From: Aquitalea magnusonii
GTDB lineage: Bacteria; Pseudomonadota; Gammaproteobacteria; Burkholderiales; Chromobacteriaceae
DNA: 64,000 bases
Assembly: GCF_002217795.2 (NCBI RefSeq)
Contig: NZ_AP018823.1
Coordinates: 1,550,001-1,614,000 of the forward strand
Reading direction: 5' to 3'
Both the position numbers and the translations under genes were made by a program. Positions 51,339-60,484 of the stretch are shown here, piece after piece. Below the pieces are notes generated by a model that saw only the letters and a program-made list of their open reading frames with translations, was not told where the DNA came from and made no database searches. Each line of letters opens with the position of its first letter. The stretch's first letter is position 1.

Positions 51339-52293
51339 CAAACCACTTGCCCTGCATCTGATTCAGGGCGGGGCTTATATCGTTTTTGCATTGGTTTTGT
51401 TCACTTTTGCCGTTTTTGCCCCTCATTTTCTCAGCCTCACCAATATTGCCAATATTTTTGCCCAGACTTCGATATTGGGCATTCTTGCTTTTGGTTTGAC
51501 AGTGGTGGTGATCGCCGGTGGCGGGAATGTCATTCACGGTGGGATTGATTTGTCGGTAGCCGCCACGCTGGGTTTTACTTCCGCCATCTATTCCACCCTG
51601 ATCAATCATGGTGCCGGTGATGCCATTGCCGTTGTCAGCGCGGTTGGTGTGGGGGCTCTGGCCGGCAGCCTCAACGGGCTGACGATTGTGCTGTTTCGCC
51701 TGCCGCCCTTGCTGGCCACCCTGGCGGTGATGAATCTGCTGGCCGGGCTTGAATTGGTGTTGACCCAGAATACCGTCCTGCCTGCCAGCAGCCCGCTGAT
51801 CGACCTGCTCTCCGGCAGTGACCGCTTTGGCATTCCGCTGCTGGGCTATCTGCTGCTGCTGATTGCAGCGGTATTGCTGCTGCTGATCCAGTACACCCCC
51901 TTTGGCTTGCGGCTTTATGCCATCGGCGAGCACCGCGAAGCTGCGCGGGCCATCGGCCTGCCCAGCAGCCGCTATGTGTTTCTGAGTTATGTCATCAGTG
52001 GTGTGTGCGGTGGGTTGTCCGGTATTTGTGCATCGGTCTTTTTCAGTGGCAGTAGCACCGGCTCGCAAGAGTTTTTGCTGCCGGTGATTGCCATTGCCTT
52101 GCTGGGCGTGGTGTTTTCAAGACGTTTTGTGCCCACGATAGGCGGCACGCTGTTGTCTGGTCTGTTTATCGGCGCACTGATCAACGGATTCCAGTTATTG
52201 AACATTTCCAATTTCTGGGTGAATGGGGTGCAGGGCGCATTGATTCTGGCCATTGTCGCCGCCTCCACTTTCCTGCGTTCCCGCGAGGTCTGA
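51316..52293 (+). CDS. CUT2-type ABC permease (1)
   Basis: 325-residue inner-membrane protein with eight or more helices. GLTVVVIAGGGNVIHGGIDLSVAATLG is the RbsC-like signature and YAIGEHREAARAIGLPSSRYVFLSYVISG the cytoplasmic coupling region. Start is uncertain between the ATG used here and a GTG 6 bp later; GGAGA suits the latter slightly better. It is followed by a second, different permease, so the channel is a heterodimer, unlike ribose transporters that use one permease. Confidence 0.9.
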   Translation: MSVSSSISKPLALHLIQGGAYIVFALVLFTFAVFAPHFLSLTNIANIFAQTSILGILAFGLTVVVIAGGGNVIHGGIDLSVAATLGFTSAIYSTLINHGAGDAIAVVSAVGVGALAGSLNGLTIVLFRLPPLLATLAVMNLLAGLELVLTQNTVLPASSPLIDLLSGSDRFGIPLLGYLLLLIAAVLLLLIQYTPFGLRLYAIGEHREAARAIGLPSSRYVFLSYVISGVCGGLSGICASVFFSGSSTGSQEFLLPVIAIALLGVVFSRRFVPTIGGTLLSGLFIGALINGFQLLNISNFWVNGVQGALILAIVAASTFLRSREV

Positions 52294-52294
52294 C

Positions 52295-53269
52295 ATGCCG
52301 CTTGCACACATCTACAATCGGGTGCTTTTGAAGGAGGGGGCGTGGGTACGCTTGCTGGTACCCGCGCTCATCATCGTGCTGGTGTTTTTTTTCGCAATCC
52401 TGGCACCGGCATTCCTGACGCTGCCAAACTGGAAGAGCCTGCTACTGAACAATTTTTCCATTCTGGCGATTACCGCGGTCAGCATGACCTTTGTGGTGGC
52501 CAGCGGGGGGATTGATTTGTCGGTGGGCACGGCACTGGACTTTTCCGGCCTGGCCCTGGTGCTGGCACTCAATCATGGCTATTCACCGGCTGCGGCCATT
52601 GTGCTGGCTTTGCTGGCCGGTTTGCTGGCCGGTGCCTTCAATGCGCTATTGACCGGCTACCTGAGAATCACCCCGTTCCTGGCAACACTGGGTACCCTGT
52701 TTATCGGCACCAGCACCCAGCAATTGCTATCCAACGGCGGTCAGCCCATTTATATCGATCATGCGGCACAGCTCAACACGGTTGGCACCAGTCTGCTGGG
52801 CATTCCGCTGCCGATATTTCTTGCCTTGCTGCTGGCTGCCGTGGCGGCTGTCGTGCTGGGGAAAACATCCTATGGCCGCTTGCTGACGGCTACCGGCCTG
52901 CAGCCGGCCGTGGTGCGCTATACCGGCTTGTCCGCACGCTGGATTACCGGCTCGGTATTTGTGGTGGCTGCTTTTCTGGCGGCGGTGGCCGGCATCCTGC
53001 TCACCACCACGGTCAGCTCCTATGTGCCATTGTCCGGAAATGCCTTTTTGATGAATGCAATTGGTGCAACGTTTATCGGCACCACCTTGAACCGATCCGG
53101 GCGGGCCAATGTGCTGGGCACCCTGGCCGGGGTGCTGTTCCTGAATATCGTGGCAAACGGCTTGCTGCTGATTGGCTGGAGTTTTTTCTGGCAGCAGGTG
53201 GCGACCGGAGGATTCATCCTGCTGGTGCTGATGATCAGTTTTGGCGCCCGGCGCGGTGGTGCAGTCTGA
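52295..53269 (+). CDS. CUT2-type ABC permease (2)
   Basis: 324-residue inner-membrane permease. SMTFVVASGGIDLSVGTALDFSG near residue 65 corresponds to the RbsC motif and LLTATGLQPAVVRYTGLSARWITG to the coupling loop. The ATG lies 1 bp after the stop of permease 1. It is the last gene of the transporter; a terminator follows. Confidence 0.9.
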   Translation: MPLAHIYNRVLLKEGAWVRLLVPALIIVLVFFFAILAPAFLTLPNWKSLLLNNFSILAITAVSMTFVVASGGIDLSVGTALDFSGLALVLALNHGYSPAAAIVLALLAGLLAGAFNALLTGYLRITPFLATLGTLFIGTSTQQLLSNGGQPIYIDHAAQLNTVGTSLLGIPLPIFLALLLAAVAAVVLGKTSYGRLLTATGLQPAVVRYTGLSARWITGSVFVVAAFLAAVAGILLTTTVSSYVPLSGNAFLMNAIGATFIGTTLNRSGRANVLGTLAGVLFLNIVANGLLLIGWSFFWQQVATGGFILLVLMISFGARRGGAV

Positions 53270-53291
53270 CCGGCTGGCAATCCGGCATGCA

Positions 53292-53317
53292 GGGCGTCCC
53301 GCAGACGCCCTTTTTTT
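53292..53317 (+). terminator. Intrinsic terminator of the CUT2-type ABC operon
   Basis: GGGCGTC and GACGCCC stem with CCGCA loop and seven T. Confidence 0.88.
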
Positions 53318-53355
53318 GTTGGTGACGATGTCAGTGGCAGGCCGGACCGGGCATG

Positions 53356-53380
53356 AAAAATCCCCATGCTGGCATGGGGA
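53356..53380 (-). terminator. Intrinsic terminator of binding protein (2)
   Basis: TCCCCATGC and GCATGGGGA pair, with AAAAA on the left that reads as a T run on the minus strand. Together with the plus-strand terminator 39 bp away it isolates the two convergent units. Confidence 0.8.
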
Positions 53381-53411
53381 TGTGGCGGGAGGACACTTTC
53401 CGCTTGCGGCT

Positions 53412-54377
53412 TTATTTGTCGCCGCGAATCCGTTTGATTTCAGCGACATTGGCGGTGGTGGCCAGCAGGGTGGGTACCGGGCTGGTTTTGGGCAGGTTCT
53501 TCTGCCCCGCCAGATAACGGGCGACATTCTGTACCGCGATACGGCCGGCCAGCGCCGGTTGTTGTGCAATCACCGCACCAATCGGGGCATCGCCCTGGCT
53601 GAGCAGATTGATGATTTCCGGTGAACCATCCACGCCGTACGTCAGGATTTCCTTGCGCTTGGCATCAATCAATGCCTTGGTTGCGCCTAGCTGTGGCACA
53701 TCCCAGGCAGCCCATATTGCCTGTACGCTTCCCTTGGGATATTTGTTCAGCAGTGCGCTGACTTGCGAATAGGCATCCTGCACCGTATTGGGAATCACAT
53801 CACGCAATTCCGGCTGGATGATTTTGATATCCGGATATTTTTCCAATACTTTTTTCAAGGCGTCGTAGCGCAGCCCGCAACTTTTTACGCCATAAAAGCC
53901 ATTGAATACAAGAATATTCCCCTTGCCCTTCAGGTCTTTTACCAGCTTTTCGGCAAGCTGCAGGCCAACTGTATAATTATTGGCAGTGACGTCATTGATG
54001 CTGTAGCGGGATTCGGCTTCCACGGTAAATAAGGGGATGCCTGCGTCCTTGATTTTTTTCAGCCAGGGTTCAATCACAGAGGACGTTCCCAGCAATTGAA
54101 TGACAGCATCCGGTTTCTGGGCAACGATGGTTTGCAGTTGTGTCACCAGTGTCTTGTCATTGCGTCCGGCATCCAGCGTGATGGGGATGCCACCCAGCCG
54201 TTTTACCTCGTCAATTTCAGCCTGAAATGCACGGCTGTCATAGTAAATGCTGGTGCCTACCGTACTTAGCGCAATGCGTTTTCCGCTGAGGGATGGAATG
54301 GCTGTCTCGGCAAAGCAGGGGGCGGCAGCCAGCGAGCTGGCAATAGCCAGCACAGATAGCAGGAATTTTCTTCTCAT
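53412..54377 (-). CDS. CUT2/ribose-type periplasmic binding protein (2)
   Basis: 321 residues, the same length as and strongly similar along its whole length to the binding protein encoded before the ATPase. Shared blocks are GKGNILVFNGFYGV, IKIIQPELRDVIPNTVQDAY and YPKGSVQAIWAAWDVPQLGATKALI. It has a signal peptide (LLSVLAIASSLAAAPCFA). It has its own sigma54 promoter and convergent orientation to the transporter, so it can be expressed independently to offer a second ligand specificity to the same ATPase and permeases. Confidence 0.88.
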   Translation of the reverse strand: MRRKFLLSVLAIASSLAAAPCFAETAIPSLSGKRIALSTVGTSIYYDSRAFQAEIDEVKRLGGIPITLDAGRNDKTLVTQLQTIVAQKPDAVIQLLGTSSVIEPWLKKIKDAGIPLFTVEAESRYSINDVTANNYTVGLQLAEKLVKDLKGKGNILVFNGFYGVKSCGLRYDALKKVLEKYPDIKIIQPELRDVIPNTVQDAYSQVSALLNKYPKGSVQAIWAAWDVPQLGATKALIDAKRKEILTYGVDGSPEIINLLSQGDAPIGAVIAQQPALAGRIAVQNVARYLAGQKNLPKTSPVPTLLATTANVAEIKRIRGDK

Positions 54378-54418
54378 TGATGATTACTCCGGGGTGTTGG
54401 ATTGCATTCCTGTTTGAT

Positions 54419-54434
54419 TGCAATATGCATGCCA
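54419..54434 (-). promoter_or_regulatory. Sigma54 promoter for binding protein (2)
   Basis: On the minus strand it reads TGGCATGCATATTGCA, a full match to the -24/-12 consensus, 41 bp before the start codon. Confidence 0.85.
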
Positions 54435-54670
54435 GCGCGGGAGGTATTTTTATTTTGCCTGAAAACCCTGCACGGTCAGGGTTTTGCCCGCTAATCAATA
54501 TCCATTACTGCCGGCTAGGTGGCTGCTGCTGATACTGTTTGCGATTGATTGCTTTGGCTGTGCTGCAAGCCACGCATATTCTGCTGCATGGCTGCTGCTA
54601 ATCATGCAATTGTTGGCATGAATATATTCTGCCGCAGATGATTTTCCATGCTGCACATAAGCCATCAATC

Positions 54671-54696
54671 AAAAAAGGCCCGCAAGCGCGGGCCTT
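54671..54696 (-). terminator. Intrinsic terminator after the acyl-CoA dehydrogenase-fold gene
   Basis: AAGGCCCGC and GCGGGCCTT pair around AAGC, with six A on the left that form the T run in minus-strand reading. Confidence 0.87.
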
Positions 54697-54720
54697 GTCA
54701 TTATCCAATTTGTAAAACCA

Positions 54721-55953
54721 TCAGGCCTTGCCGCGGCCAATCTGCCAGACATAGGGCGGTTCGGTGCCGTTGATGGCCCAGTCACCGGCAATGCGCGCCT
54801 TGTAGATCAGCGGATTGTGCGATGCCACGGTGCGGGCATTGCGCCAGTGGCGGTCCAGCAGCAGTTCGGCGCGGGCCGACGATGCGCCCAGCGCATTGAA
54901 CAGCTGAGTGGATGCACGCAATACCAGTTCGGAGACCACGATCTGCGCCTTGCCCGATTCCAGCTCGGCGTCGATATTAGCCTGGCGTTCGCGCGCGGCA
55001 TCGTTGCCAAAGCGGGCTTCATAAGCGCGCTGGGCCGGGTGGGCGGCGCGGATGGCGGTGGCTTCGGCAGCATAGGCCAGGGCGGAGATTTCGCCCACCA
55101 CCTGCTGGATCTGCGCATCCTGACTCACGCTACTGGCATTGCCGGTGCTGAACACGCGCTTGCGATCGCGCACGTGCTGCGCCACATCGCGTTCCACCGC
55201 CTTGCCGATGCCGGCCAGCACCGCCAGCAATACCAGTTGGTAGAAGGCGGTCTGGTATTTGAAGCGGCTGGCAAAGTCGATCAGGTTTTCCGCTTCCACC
55301 GTCACGTTTTCAAACACGGTGCTGCCGCTGCCGGTGGTGCGCTGGCCAAAGCCGTCCCAGTCGTCGCTTTGCGTCACGCCGGGGTCGCTGGTGCGGATGG
55401 CGGCAATCACGTCCTGGTTGGTGCCATCCACCTGGGCGTAAACGTCGATCCAGTCGGCAAAAATGCTGCCGGTGCTGTAGAACTTGCGGCCATTGAGCAG
55501 CAATTTGTCGCCCTGGCGGCTGACGCGGGTAATGACCTCACCCACGGCCACTTCGCCGATTTCGGTCCAGGCATTACCGACAATTTCACCGGCAACAAAA
55601 CGCTTGAACCAGACTTCGCGTTCCGGGCTTGCCGGGGCATTCAGGCGGTCTTCGACAAAAGCAAAATGGCCGCGCAGCGCTTGCGGCAGGTTGGAGTCGG
55701 CGGTGGCCAGTTCCACCAGCAACTGGAACAACTGCGGCAGCGAGGCACCGGCGCCGCCATATTGCTTGGGCACGCGCACCGCGCCAAAACCGGCCTGTTT
55801 CAGCCAGTTGATCGGCTCGTACGGCAGCTTGCGCTCGCGTTCGCGTTGCAGGGCGGTCTGGGCGATTTCGGCAAAGATGGGGCGAAAGCGCTGGGCCAGG
55901 GTTTCGTAGTCGGTGCCGGTGGACAGGTCGTCCGGCAGGGTGTGTTGGCTCAT
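54721..55953 (-). CDS. Acyl-CoA dehydrogenase-fold flavoenzyme, divergent DszC/SfnB relative
   Basis: 410 residues. GFGAVRVPKQYGGAGASLPQL, LNGRKFYSTGSIFADWIDVY and GFGQRTTGSG match the SfnB/DszC group, but the C-terminus (RHWRNARTVASHNPLIYKARIAGDWAINGTEPP) differs from the HTLHDP ending of the other six, placing it in a separate branch. A monooxygenase or desulfurisation role is likely, with a substrate unlike the others. CAGGAAACAACC precedes the ATG. It follows an SfnB gene after 59 bp in one operon. Confidence 0.83.
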   Translation of the reverse strand: MSQHTLPDDLSTGTDYETLAQRFRPIFAEIAQTALQRERERKLPYEPINWLKQAGFGAVRVPKQYGGAGASLPQLFQLLVELATADSNLPQALRGHFAFVEDRLNAPASPEREVWFKRFVAGEIVGNAWTEIGEVAVGEVITRVSRQGDKLLLNGRKFYSTGSIFADWIDVYAQVDGTNQDVIAAIRTSDPGVTQSDDWDGFGQRTTGSGSTVFENVTVEAENLIDFASRFKYQTAFYQLVLLAVLAGIGKAVERDVAQHVRDRKRVFSTGNASSVSQDAQIQQVVGEISALAYAAEATAIRAAHPAQRAYEARFGNDAARERQANIDAELESGKAQIVVSELVLRASTQLFNALGASSARAELLLDRHWRNARTVASHNPLIYKARIAGDWAINGTEPPYVWQIGRGKA

Positions 55954-56012
55954 GGTTGTTTCCTGTATGGCGATATGGCGAATACCGGCAGTGCTGCACT
56001 GCCGGTCATGGC

Positions 56013-57269
56013 TTAGTTCCACGCATGGCGCGGCGGCGCAATGTGGTTCAGGTAGTAGTTGCCGATGTGGAAGTATTTCCAGCGCACCGGGTCGTGCAGG
56101 GTGTGGACGCGGGCATTGCGCCAGTGGCGGTCCAGGTTGTGGGCAATCAGGGTGGCGCGGGTGCCGGCCAGTTCAAACAGCTTGTTGCTGGCCTCGATGG
56201 CAATTTCGGTAGTCAGCACCTTGGCCTCGGCAGTGGCCACGGTAGCCAGTGCCACGCTGCTTTCATCCGGCTGGGCCAGGGCGGCGTCGATCAGGCGGCC
56301 GGCCTTTTCCAGCAGCGCTTCGGCCGCATGCAGGCGGATTTCCAAGAGGCCGATGGCGGAAACGGTAAACGGGTCGTCGGCGGCCTTGTCCTTGCCGCTG
56401 TCCAGCCAGGGGCGGCTTTGCGAGCGGATGAACTCGATGGTGTCGGCCAGCGCGGCGCGGGCAATGCCGCCGTCAATGGCGGCCTGGATGATCTGCGATA
56501 CCGGCCCGGCCACGGTGGGGGTGTCGAAGGCGGCAATCGGCAGCACGCGGCTGGCCGGTACGCGTACCTGTTCTATCTTCACCCCGCCGGAGGCGGTGGT
56601 GCGCTGGCCAAAGCTGGACCAGTTGTTGATCACGCTCAGCCCCGGCGTGTCACGGTCGGCAAATACCAGTGCGCCCACGCCGTCTTCACCCACCGCCACG
56701 ATGGGCACGATGTGGGCCAGCAGTGCGCCGGTGGTGTAGAACTTCTCGCCATTCACCACCGCCGTGTCACCGTCAAGCTGGTAGCGGGTTTCAAACGCGG
56801 CCACCGTCTTGCTGTTGAGTTCGGAGAAGGCATTGCCAAAGCGGTAGCCCTGCAATACCAGGCCAAACAGTTCCTGCTTTTGCGCTTCGCTGCCATCCAG
56901 TGCGATATGCAGGTTGATGGCCAGATGGTTCTGGGTGATCTGGGCGATGCTGGAGTCAGCTTCGGCGATGATCTTGATCACCTCGGCCAGCGTGGCGTAG
57001 GACACGCCTGCGCCGCCATAGGCCTTGGGCACGTTGATGCCCCACAGCCCGCTTTGCGAGTAGGCGTCCACCTCGGCCAGCGGCAGCAGGCCTTCGCGGT
57101 CGCGCAGGGATGCATCGTGGGCAAAGCGGATGGCCAGCTGACGCGCCACGGCGATGGCTTCGGCATCGTCGCGGATGATGTGCGCCGGGGTAGTGGGGCG
57201 CGGGCGGGCGGCGAAAGGCTCGGGAGAGTTGACACGTACGGCCTCGTGGCCGGCCAGAGAGGTAGTCAT
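56013..57269 (-). CDS. sfnB: SfnB-family flavin-dependent oxidoreductase (4)
   Basis: 418 residues with DAYSQSGLWGINVPKAYGGAGVSYATLAEV, VNGEKFYTTGALLAH, SFGQRTTASG and the RHWRNARVHTLHDPVRWKY ending. It is first gene of a minus-strand pair driven by a sigma54 promoter with the island palindrome upstream. AAGGAATGTGCG sets the start. Compared with copies 1-3 it has a longer N-terminal extension (about 30 residues). Confidence 0.88.
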   Translation of the reverse strand: MTTSLAGHEAVRVNSPEPFAARPRPTTPAHIIRDDAEAIAVARQLAIRFAHDASLRDREGLLPLAEVDAYSQSGLWGINVPKAYGGAGVSYATLAEVIKIIAEADSSIAQITQNHLAINLHIALDGSEAQKQELFGLVLQGYRFGNAFSELNSKTVAAFETRYQLDGDTAVVNGEKFYTTGALLAHIVPIVAVGEDGVGALVFADRDTPGLSVINNWSSFGQRTTASGGVKIEQVRVPASRVLPIAAFDTPTVAGPVSQIIQAAIDGGIARAALADTIEFIRSQSRPWLDSGKDKAADDPFTVSAIGLLEIRLHAAEALLEKAGRLIDAALAQPDESSVALATVATAEAKVLTTEIAIEASNKLFELAGTRATLIAHNLDRHWRNARVHTLHDPVRWKYFHIGNYYLNHIAPPRHAWN

Positions 57270-57316
57270 CGCACATTCCTTGTGTAAGTCCGGATACCCG
57301 GGGATGTCACAGGAAT

Positions 57317-57332
57317 GGCAATAAGCGTGCCT
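57317..57332 (-). promoter_or_regulatory. Sigma54 promoter upstream of SfnB (4)
   Basis: Minus-strand reading AGGCACGCTTATTGCC: GG-N10-GC with CACG and TTGC intact; the first and last positions deviate. About 47 bp before the start codon. Confidence 0.7.
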
Positions 57333-57401
57333 GACAAAATGCGTGGTTTTGCGCCGTAAAACACGGCTTTTTGCTGTAAATCAGCACAAGTGTGCTGGCT
57401 G

Positions 57402-57421
57402 GCTGCTGCCAGCGCAGCAGG
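57402..57421. promoter_or_regulatory. GCTGCTG-N6-CAGCAGC palindrome, copy D
   Basis: GCTGCTGCCAGCGCAGCAGG, 13 of 14 positions, 69 bp upstream of the minus-strand sigma54 element, the same gap as copy A2. A degenerate TTTGCTG-N5-CAGCACA (57370-57388) lies about 32 bp nearer the promoter. Confidence 0.65.
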
Positions 57422-57441
57422 GGGCGCTGATGGCTGCGGGC

Positions 57442-58170
57442 TTAATTGCGCTCCACGCGCAACTGGTAGCGGAAGCGGTCGGCACGGTAGCGGATGAAGT
57501 CCAGCTCCAGCCCGGCGCCATCGGCACCACGGGTCATGCGTTGCAAGGCCAGCAGCGGGGCTGCGGGTGCCACGTCCAGCAGCTGCGCCTCTTCTGCGCT
57601 GGCCAGCGTGGCTTCTATGCTGAGGTCGGCATGGCCCAAGGGCAGGCCGTAGTCGTTTTCCAGAATATGAAACACATCACGGCTGGCCAGGTCTTCACGC
57701 GCCAGCCGCAGCCCCAGTTCCTGGGTGAAATAACTGATATCCAGCGACACCGGCAGATTGTCCAGATAGCGCAGGCGGCGCAGCTCCACCATGGGCGTGC
57801 CCACGGCCACGCCAAATGCCTGGGCCACGGTTTCGCTGGCGGGCAGGGTTTGCAGGCTCAGCACCCGGTTGCAGGCGGCATAGCCCTGGCTGTGCATGGC
57901 TTCGGCAAAGCCTTGCAGCCGGGTAAGGGTCTGGGCGGGTTTGCTTTTGGCCACATAGCAGCCCTTGCCGGCAATGCGGAAGATCATGCCTTCCTGTTCC
58001 AGTGCGCCCAGCGCATGGCGCACGGTGATGCGGCTGACGCCAAAGCTTTCCATCAGCTGCTTTTCCGATGGCAGTTTGTCGTGCTGGCCGTAATGGCCGC
58101 TGAGAATCTGGCTGCGCAGGCTTTCGCGGATGCGGGCATGCAGGGCCTGGGGCGTGGCTAATGTGGTCAT
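57442..58170 (-). CDS. HutC-subfamily GntR transcriptional regulator
   Basis: 242 residues: winged helix (DKLPSEKQLMESFGVSRITVRHALGALEQEG) followed by a UTRA ligand-binding domain (GTPMVELRRLRYLDNLPVSLDISYF). It is divergent from ssuD, so it may control sulfonate use or sense a related metabolite. The ATG at MTTLATPQ is preferred over a TTG 54 bp upstream. There is no strong Shine-Dalgarno. Confidence 0.88.
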   Translation of the reverse strand: MTTLATPQALHARIRESLRSQILSGHYGQHDKLPSEKQLMESFGVSRITVRHALGALEQEGMIFRIAGKGCYVAKSKPAQTLTRLQGFAEAMHSQGYAACNRVLSLQTLPASETVAQAFGVAVGTPMVELRRLRYLDNLPVSLDISYFTQELGLRLAREDLASRDVFHILENDYGLPLGHADLSIEATLASAEEAQLLDVAPAAPLLALQRMTRGADGAGLELDFIRYRADRFRYQLRVERN

Positions 58171-58225
58171 GGGCGGGCAGGGCTTGATTGGATTGCGCCG
58201 AGTATAAGCCCAAACGCCGGGCAAG

Positions 58226-58237
58226 CTGTCATGACAG
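58226..58237. promoter_or_regulatory. Palindrome CTGTCATGACAG, candidate GntR operator
   Basis: Perfect 12-bp palindrome in the GntR-ssuD divergent region with a further GTTATGAC 1 bp to its right (58238-58245). Repeated (G)TxATGAC elements suit a GntR operator. Confidence 0.45.
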
Positions 58238-58382
58238 GTTATGACTTAAATTGATTTGCTTTGCTGTTTTCCTTGGTTCGTGCCGGGCAGGGCGCTGACT
58301 AGAATCGGCCCATCACCTTCATGCCACAGCGGCCAGAGCGGCGCGCTGCGGTGTCATGCAATCTGCCAGCAAAGGAAGCAGC

Positions 58383-59534
58383 ATGAGTCTCGACATTTTC
58401 TGGTTTCTGCCGACCTCCGGCGATACCCGTTATCTGGGCCAGTCCGGCTCCGGCCGCGCCGTCAGCAACGAATACCTGCGGCAGATTGCCGTGGCGGCGG
58501 ACAATCTGGGTTACGACGGCATCCTCATTCCCACTGGCAGCGGTTGCCTGGACCCGTGGGTGACGGCCTCCAGCCTGGTGCCGGTCACCAGCCGCCTGAA
58601 GCTGCTGGTGGCGCTGCGTACCGCGCTGACCAAGCCCACCGCCGCCGCGCGCATGGCCGCCACGCTAGACCAGGCCAGTAATGGCCGTCTGCTGCTCAAT
58701 GTGGTGGCCGGGGGCGATTCGGCCGAACTGGCTGCCGACGGCATTTTCCTCGATCACGACCAGCGTTACGAAGAAGCCAGCGAATTCCTGCATATCTGGA
58801 AGCGCCTGCTGGCCGGCGAAACCGTCAGCTACGCCGGCAAGTACCACACGGTGGAAAACGCGCAGAACTTCTTCGAGCCGGTACAGAAACCGGCACCGCC
58901 CTTGTACTTTGGCGGCTCGTCCAATGCCGCGCACGACCTGGCGGCCGAGCATGTGGAAGCCTACCTCACCTGGGGCGAACCCCCGGCAGCCGTGGCCGAG
59001 AAGATTGCCGATGTACGCGCCCGCGCTGCCAAACTGGGCCGCACCGTGCGCTTTGGCGTGCGCCTGCATGTGATTGTGCGCGAAACCACCGAGCAAGCCT
59101 GGGCGGCGGCCAATGCACTGATCAGCCATCTGGATGACGAAGTGATTGCCAAGGTGCAGCAGCGTTTTGCCGCCATGGATTCCGAAGGCCAGCGCCGCAT
59201 GGCCGCCCTGCACGGCGGCAAGCGCGATCAGCTGGAAGTCAGCCCCAATCTGTGGGCCGGTGTCGGCCTGGTACGTGGCGGTGCCGGTACCGCGCTGGTG
59301 GGCGATGCACAAACCGTAGCCGCGCGGCTGAAGGAATATGCCGACCTGGGCGTGGACAGCTTTGTCCTCTCCGGCTACCCGCATCTGGAAGAAGCCTACC
59401 GCTTTGCCGAACTGGTATTCCCGCTGTTGCCGGGCAAGCGCTGGGTGTATGGCGACGACCGGGTGCAGACCGGCGGCCCGTTTGATGCCAGCACCGTGGT
59501 GAAGAAACCCGTGGCCGAAACGGAGGCCGCATGA
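58383..59534 (+). CDS. ssuD: FMNH2-dependent alkanesulfonate monooxygenase SsuD
   Basis: 383 residues converting alkanesulfonates to aldehyde and sulfite with FMNH2 and O2. The sequence follows E. coli SsuD closely: [29 protein letters not shown] (with the conserved active-site Cys), [47 protein letters not shown] and [32 protein letters not shown] precedes the ATG. It overlaps the next gene by 4 bp. The SsuBC transporter genes are not in the window. Confidence 0.96.
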   Translation: MSLDIFWFLPTSGDTRYLGQSGSGRAVSNEYLRQIAVAADNLGYDGILIPTGSGCLDPWVTASSLVPVTSRLKLLVALRTALTKPTAAARMAATLDQASNGRLLLNVVAGGDSAELAADGIFLDHDQRYEEASEFLHIWKRLLAGETVSYAGKYHTVENAQNFFEPVQKPAPPLYFGGSSNAAHDLAAEHVEAYLTWGEPPAAVAEKIADVRARAAKLGRTVRFGVRLHVIVRETTEQAWAAANALISHLDDEVIAKVQQRFAAMDSEGQRRMAALHGGKRDQLEVSPNLWAGVGLVRGGAGTALVGDAQTVAARLKEYADLGVDSFVLSGYPHLEEAYRFAELVFPLLPGKRWVYGDDRVQTGGPFDASTVVKKPVAETEAA

Positions 59535-60373
59535 AGGTGATCGACATGCGTTGCAGGCCCGCCTTCCTGCACGACTTCTTTGGTGCCTCGCCCGGCACCC
59601 AGGCTTACGAAGCAGCGCGCTGGCTCAATCGCCGCGTGGGCTCGCGTGACGACCAGCACTTTGTCAACTCGCTCACCCAGCAGGGTTTTCTGGATGAAGT
59701 GGAAAACGCCGGTCTCAGCCACGCAGTGGTGGTGGGGCGGCATACGCCGGGCCAGCATCTGCCCAATGACACCATTCACCAGATCGTGCATGGCCACGAC
59801 CGCCTGCTGGGCATTGCCGGGGTGGACCCGGCCTTGCAGGGCGAACAGGCGGCAGTGGCCGAGGCCGAGCGCGCCATCAAGGATCTGGGCCTGGCTGGTA
59901 TTGATATCGAACCGGGCTTTGGCGTGCCTGCGCGCCAACCGGACGATGCGGTGTACTACCCCATCTACGAAACCTGCGCCGCACTGGGCGTGCCGGTATT
60001 CCTGATGTCCGGCCCCACCACACCGGACCCGCGTTTCAACGACCCGGCCGGCGTGGCGCGGGTGGCGGCGGATTTCCCGCAATTGCCCATTGTCTGCTAC
60101 CACGGCTACTGGCCGCGGGTGGCCGAGATTGTCGGCATTGCCTTCCGTCACGAAAACGTGCTGGTGGTGCCGGACATGTACCAGTTCCTGCCCGGCAGCC
60201 AGCTGTATATCGAGGCGGCCAACGGCTTCATGGCCGACCAGCTGCTGTTTGGCTCGTCCTATCCTTTCCGCCCCATCGGGCAATCGATAGACGACCTGCA
60301 CGGCCTGGGCCTGCGGCCCCATGTGCTGGACAAGGTGTTGTACGGCAATGCCGCCCGCCTGTTCGGCCTGTAG
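59531..60373 (+). CDS. Amidohydrolase-family (metal-dependent hydrolase) protein
   Basis: 280-residue TIM-barrel hydrolase of the amidohydrolase-2 type. The first strand reads IDMRCRP instead of the usual DxHxH metal motif. Later features are IDIEPGF, YHGYWP (conserved His) and GSSYPFRP with a following Asn-x3-L-FGL end. Its start overlaps the ssuD stop (ATGA), so it is coupled to sulfonate cleavage. It could process the aldehyde or acid product, but that is guesswork. Confidence 0.8.
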   Translation: MKVIDMRCRPAFLHDFFGASPGTQAYEAARWLNRRVGSRDDQHFVNSLTQQGFLDEVENAGLSHAVVVGRHTPGQHLPNDTIHQIVHGHDRLLGIAGVDPALQGEQAAVAEAERAIKDLGLAGIDIEPGFGVPARQPDDAVYYPIYETCAALGVPVFLMSGPTTPDPRFNDPAGVARVAADFPQLPIVCYHGYWPRVAEIVGIAFRHENVLVVPDMYQFLPGSQLYIEAANGFMADQLLFGSSYPFRPIGQSIDDLHGLGLRPHVLDKVLYGNAARLFGL

Positions 60374-60484
60374 CAATGAACAAGATGTCTGCGAGGTGCC
60401 TTGCGCCTTGCCTGCGGGTAGCCAGCCCATTTGGTCCGCTGCGTTAAACCCTGAACCCCATACTGCAAACAACAAGGAATCGTG

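Larger units (their letters stand above)
54378..54720. other. Intergenic region with sigma54 promoter and CTGCTG half-sites
   Basis: No gene. Besides the minus-strand sigma54 promoter it has GCTGCTG at 54522-54528 and 54591-54597, without a good second half at N6 spacing. The terminator of the next minus-strand gene is at its right end. Confidence 0.55.

Noticed and set aside
58340..58362. TGTCATGCAATCTGCC upstream of ssuD as a sigma54 promoter
   Set aside because: It resembles the element at 41762 but the invariant GG is GT, so I do not call it; ssuD lacks the island palindrome as well.
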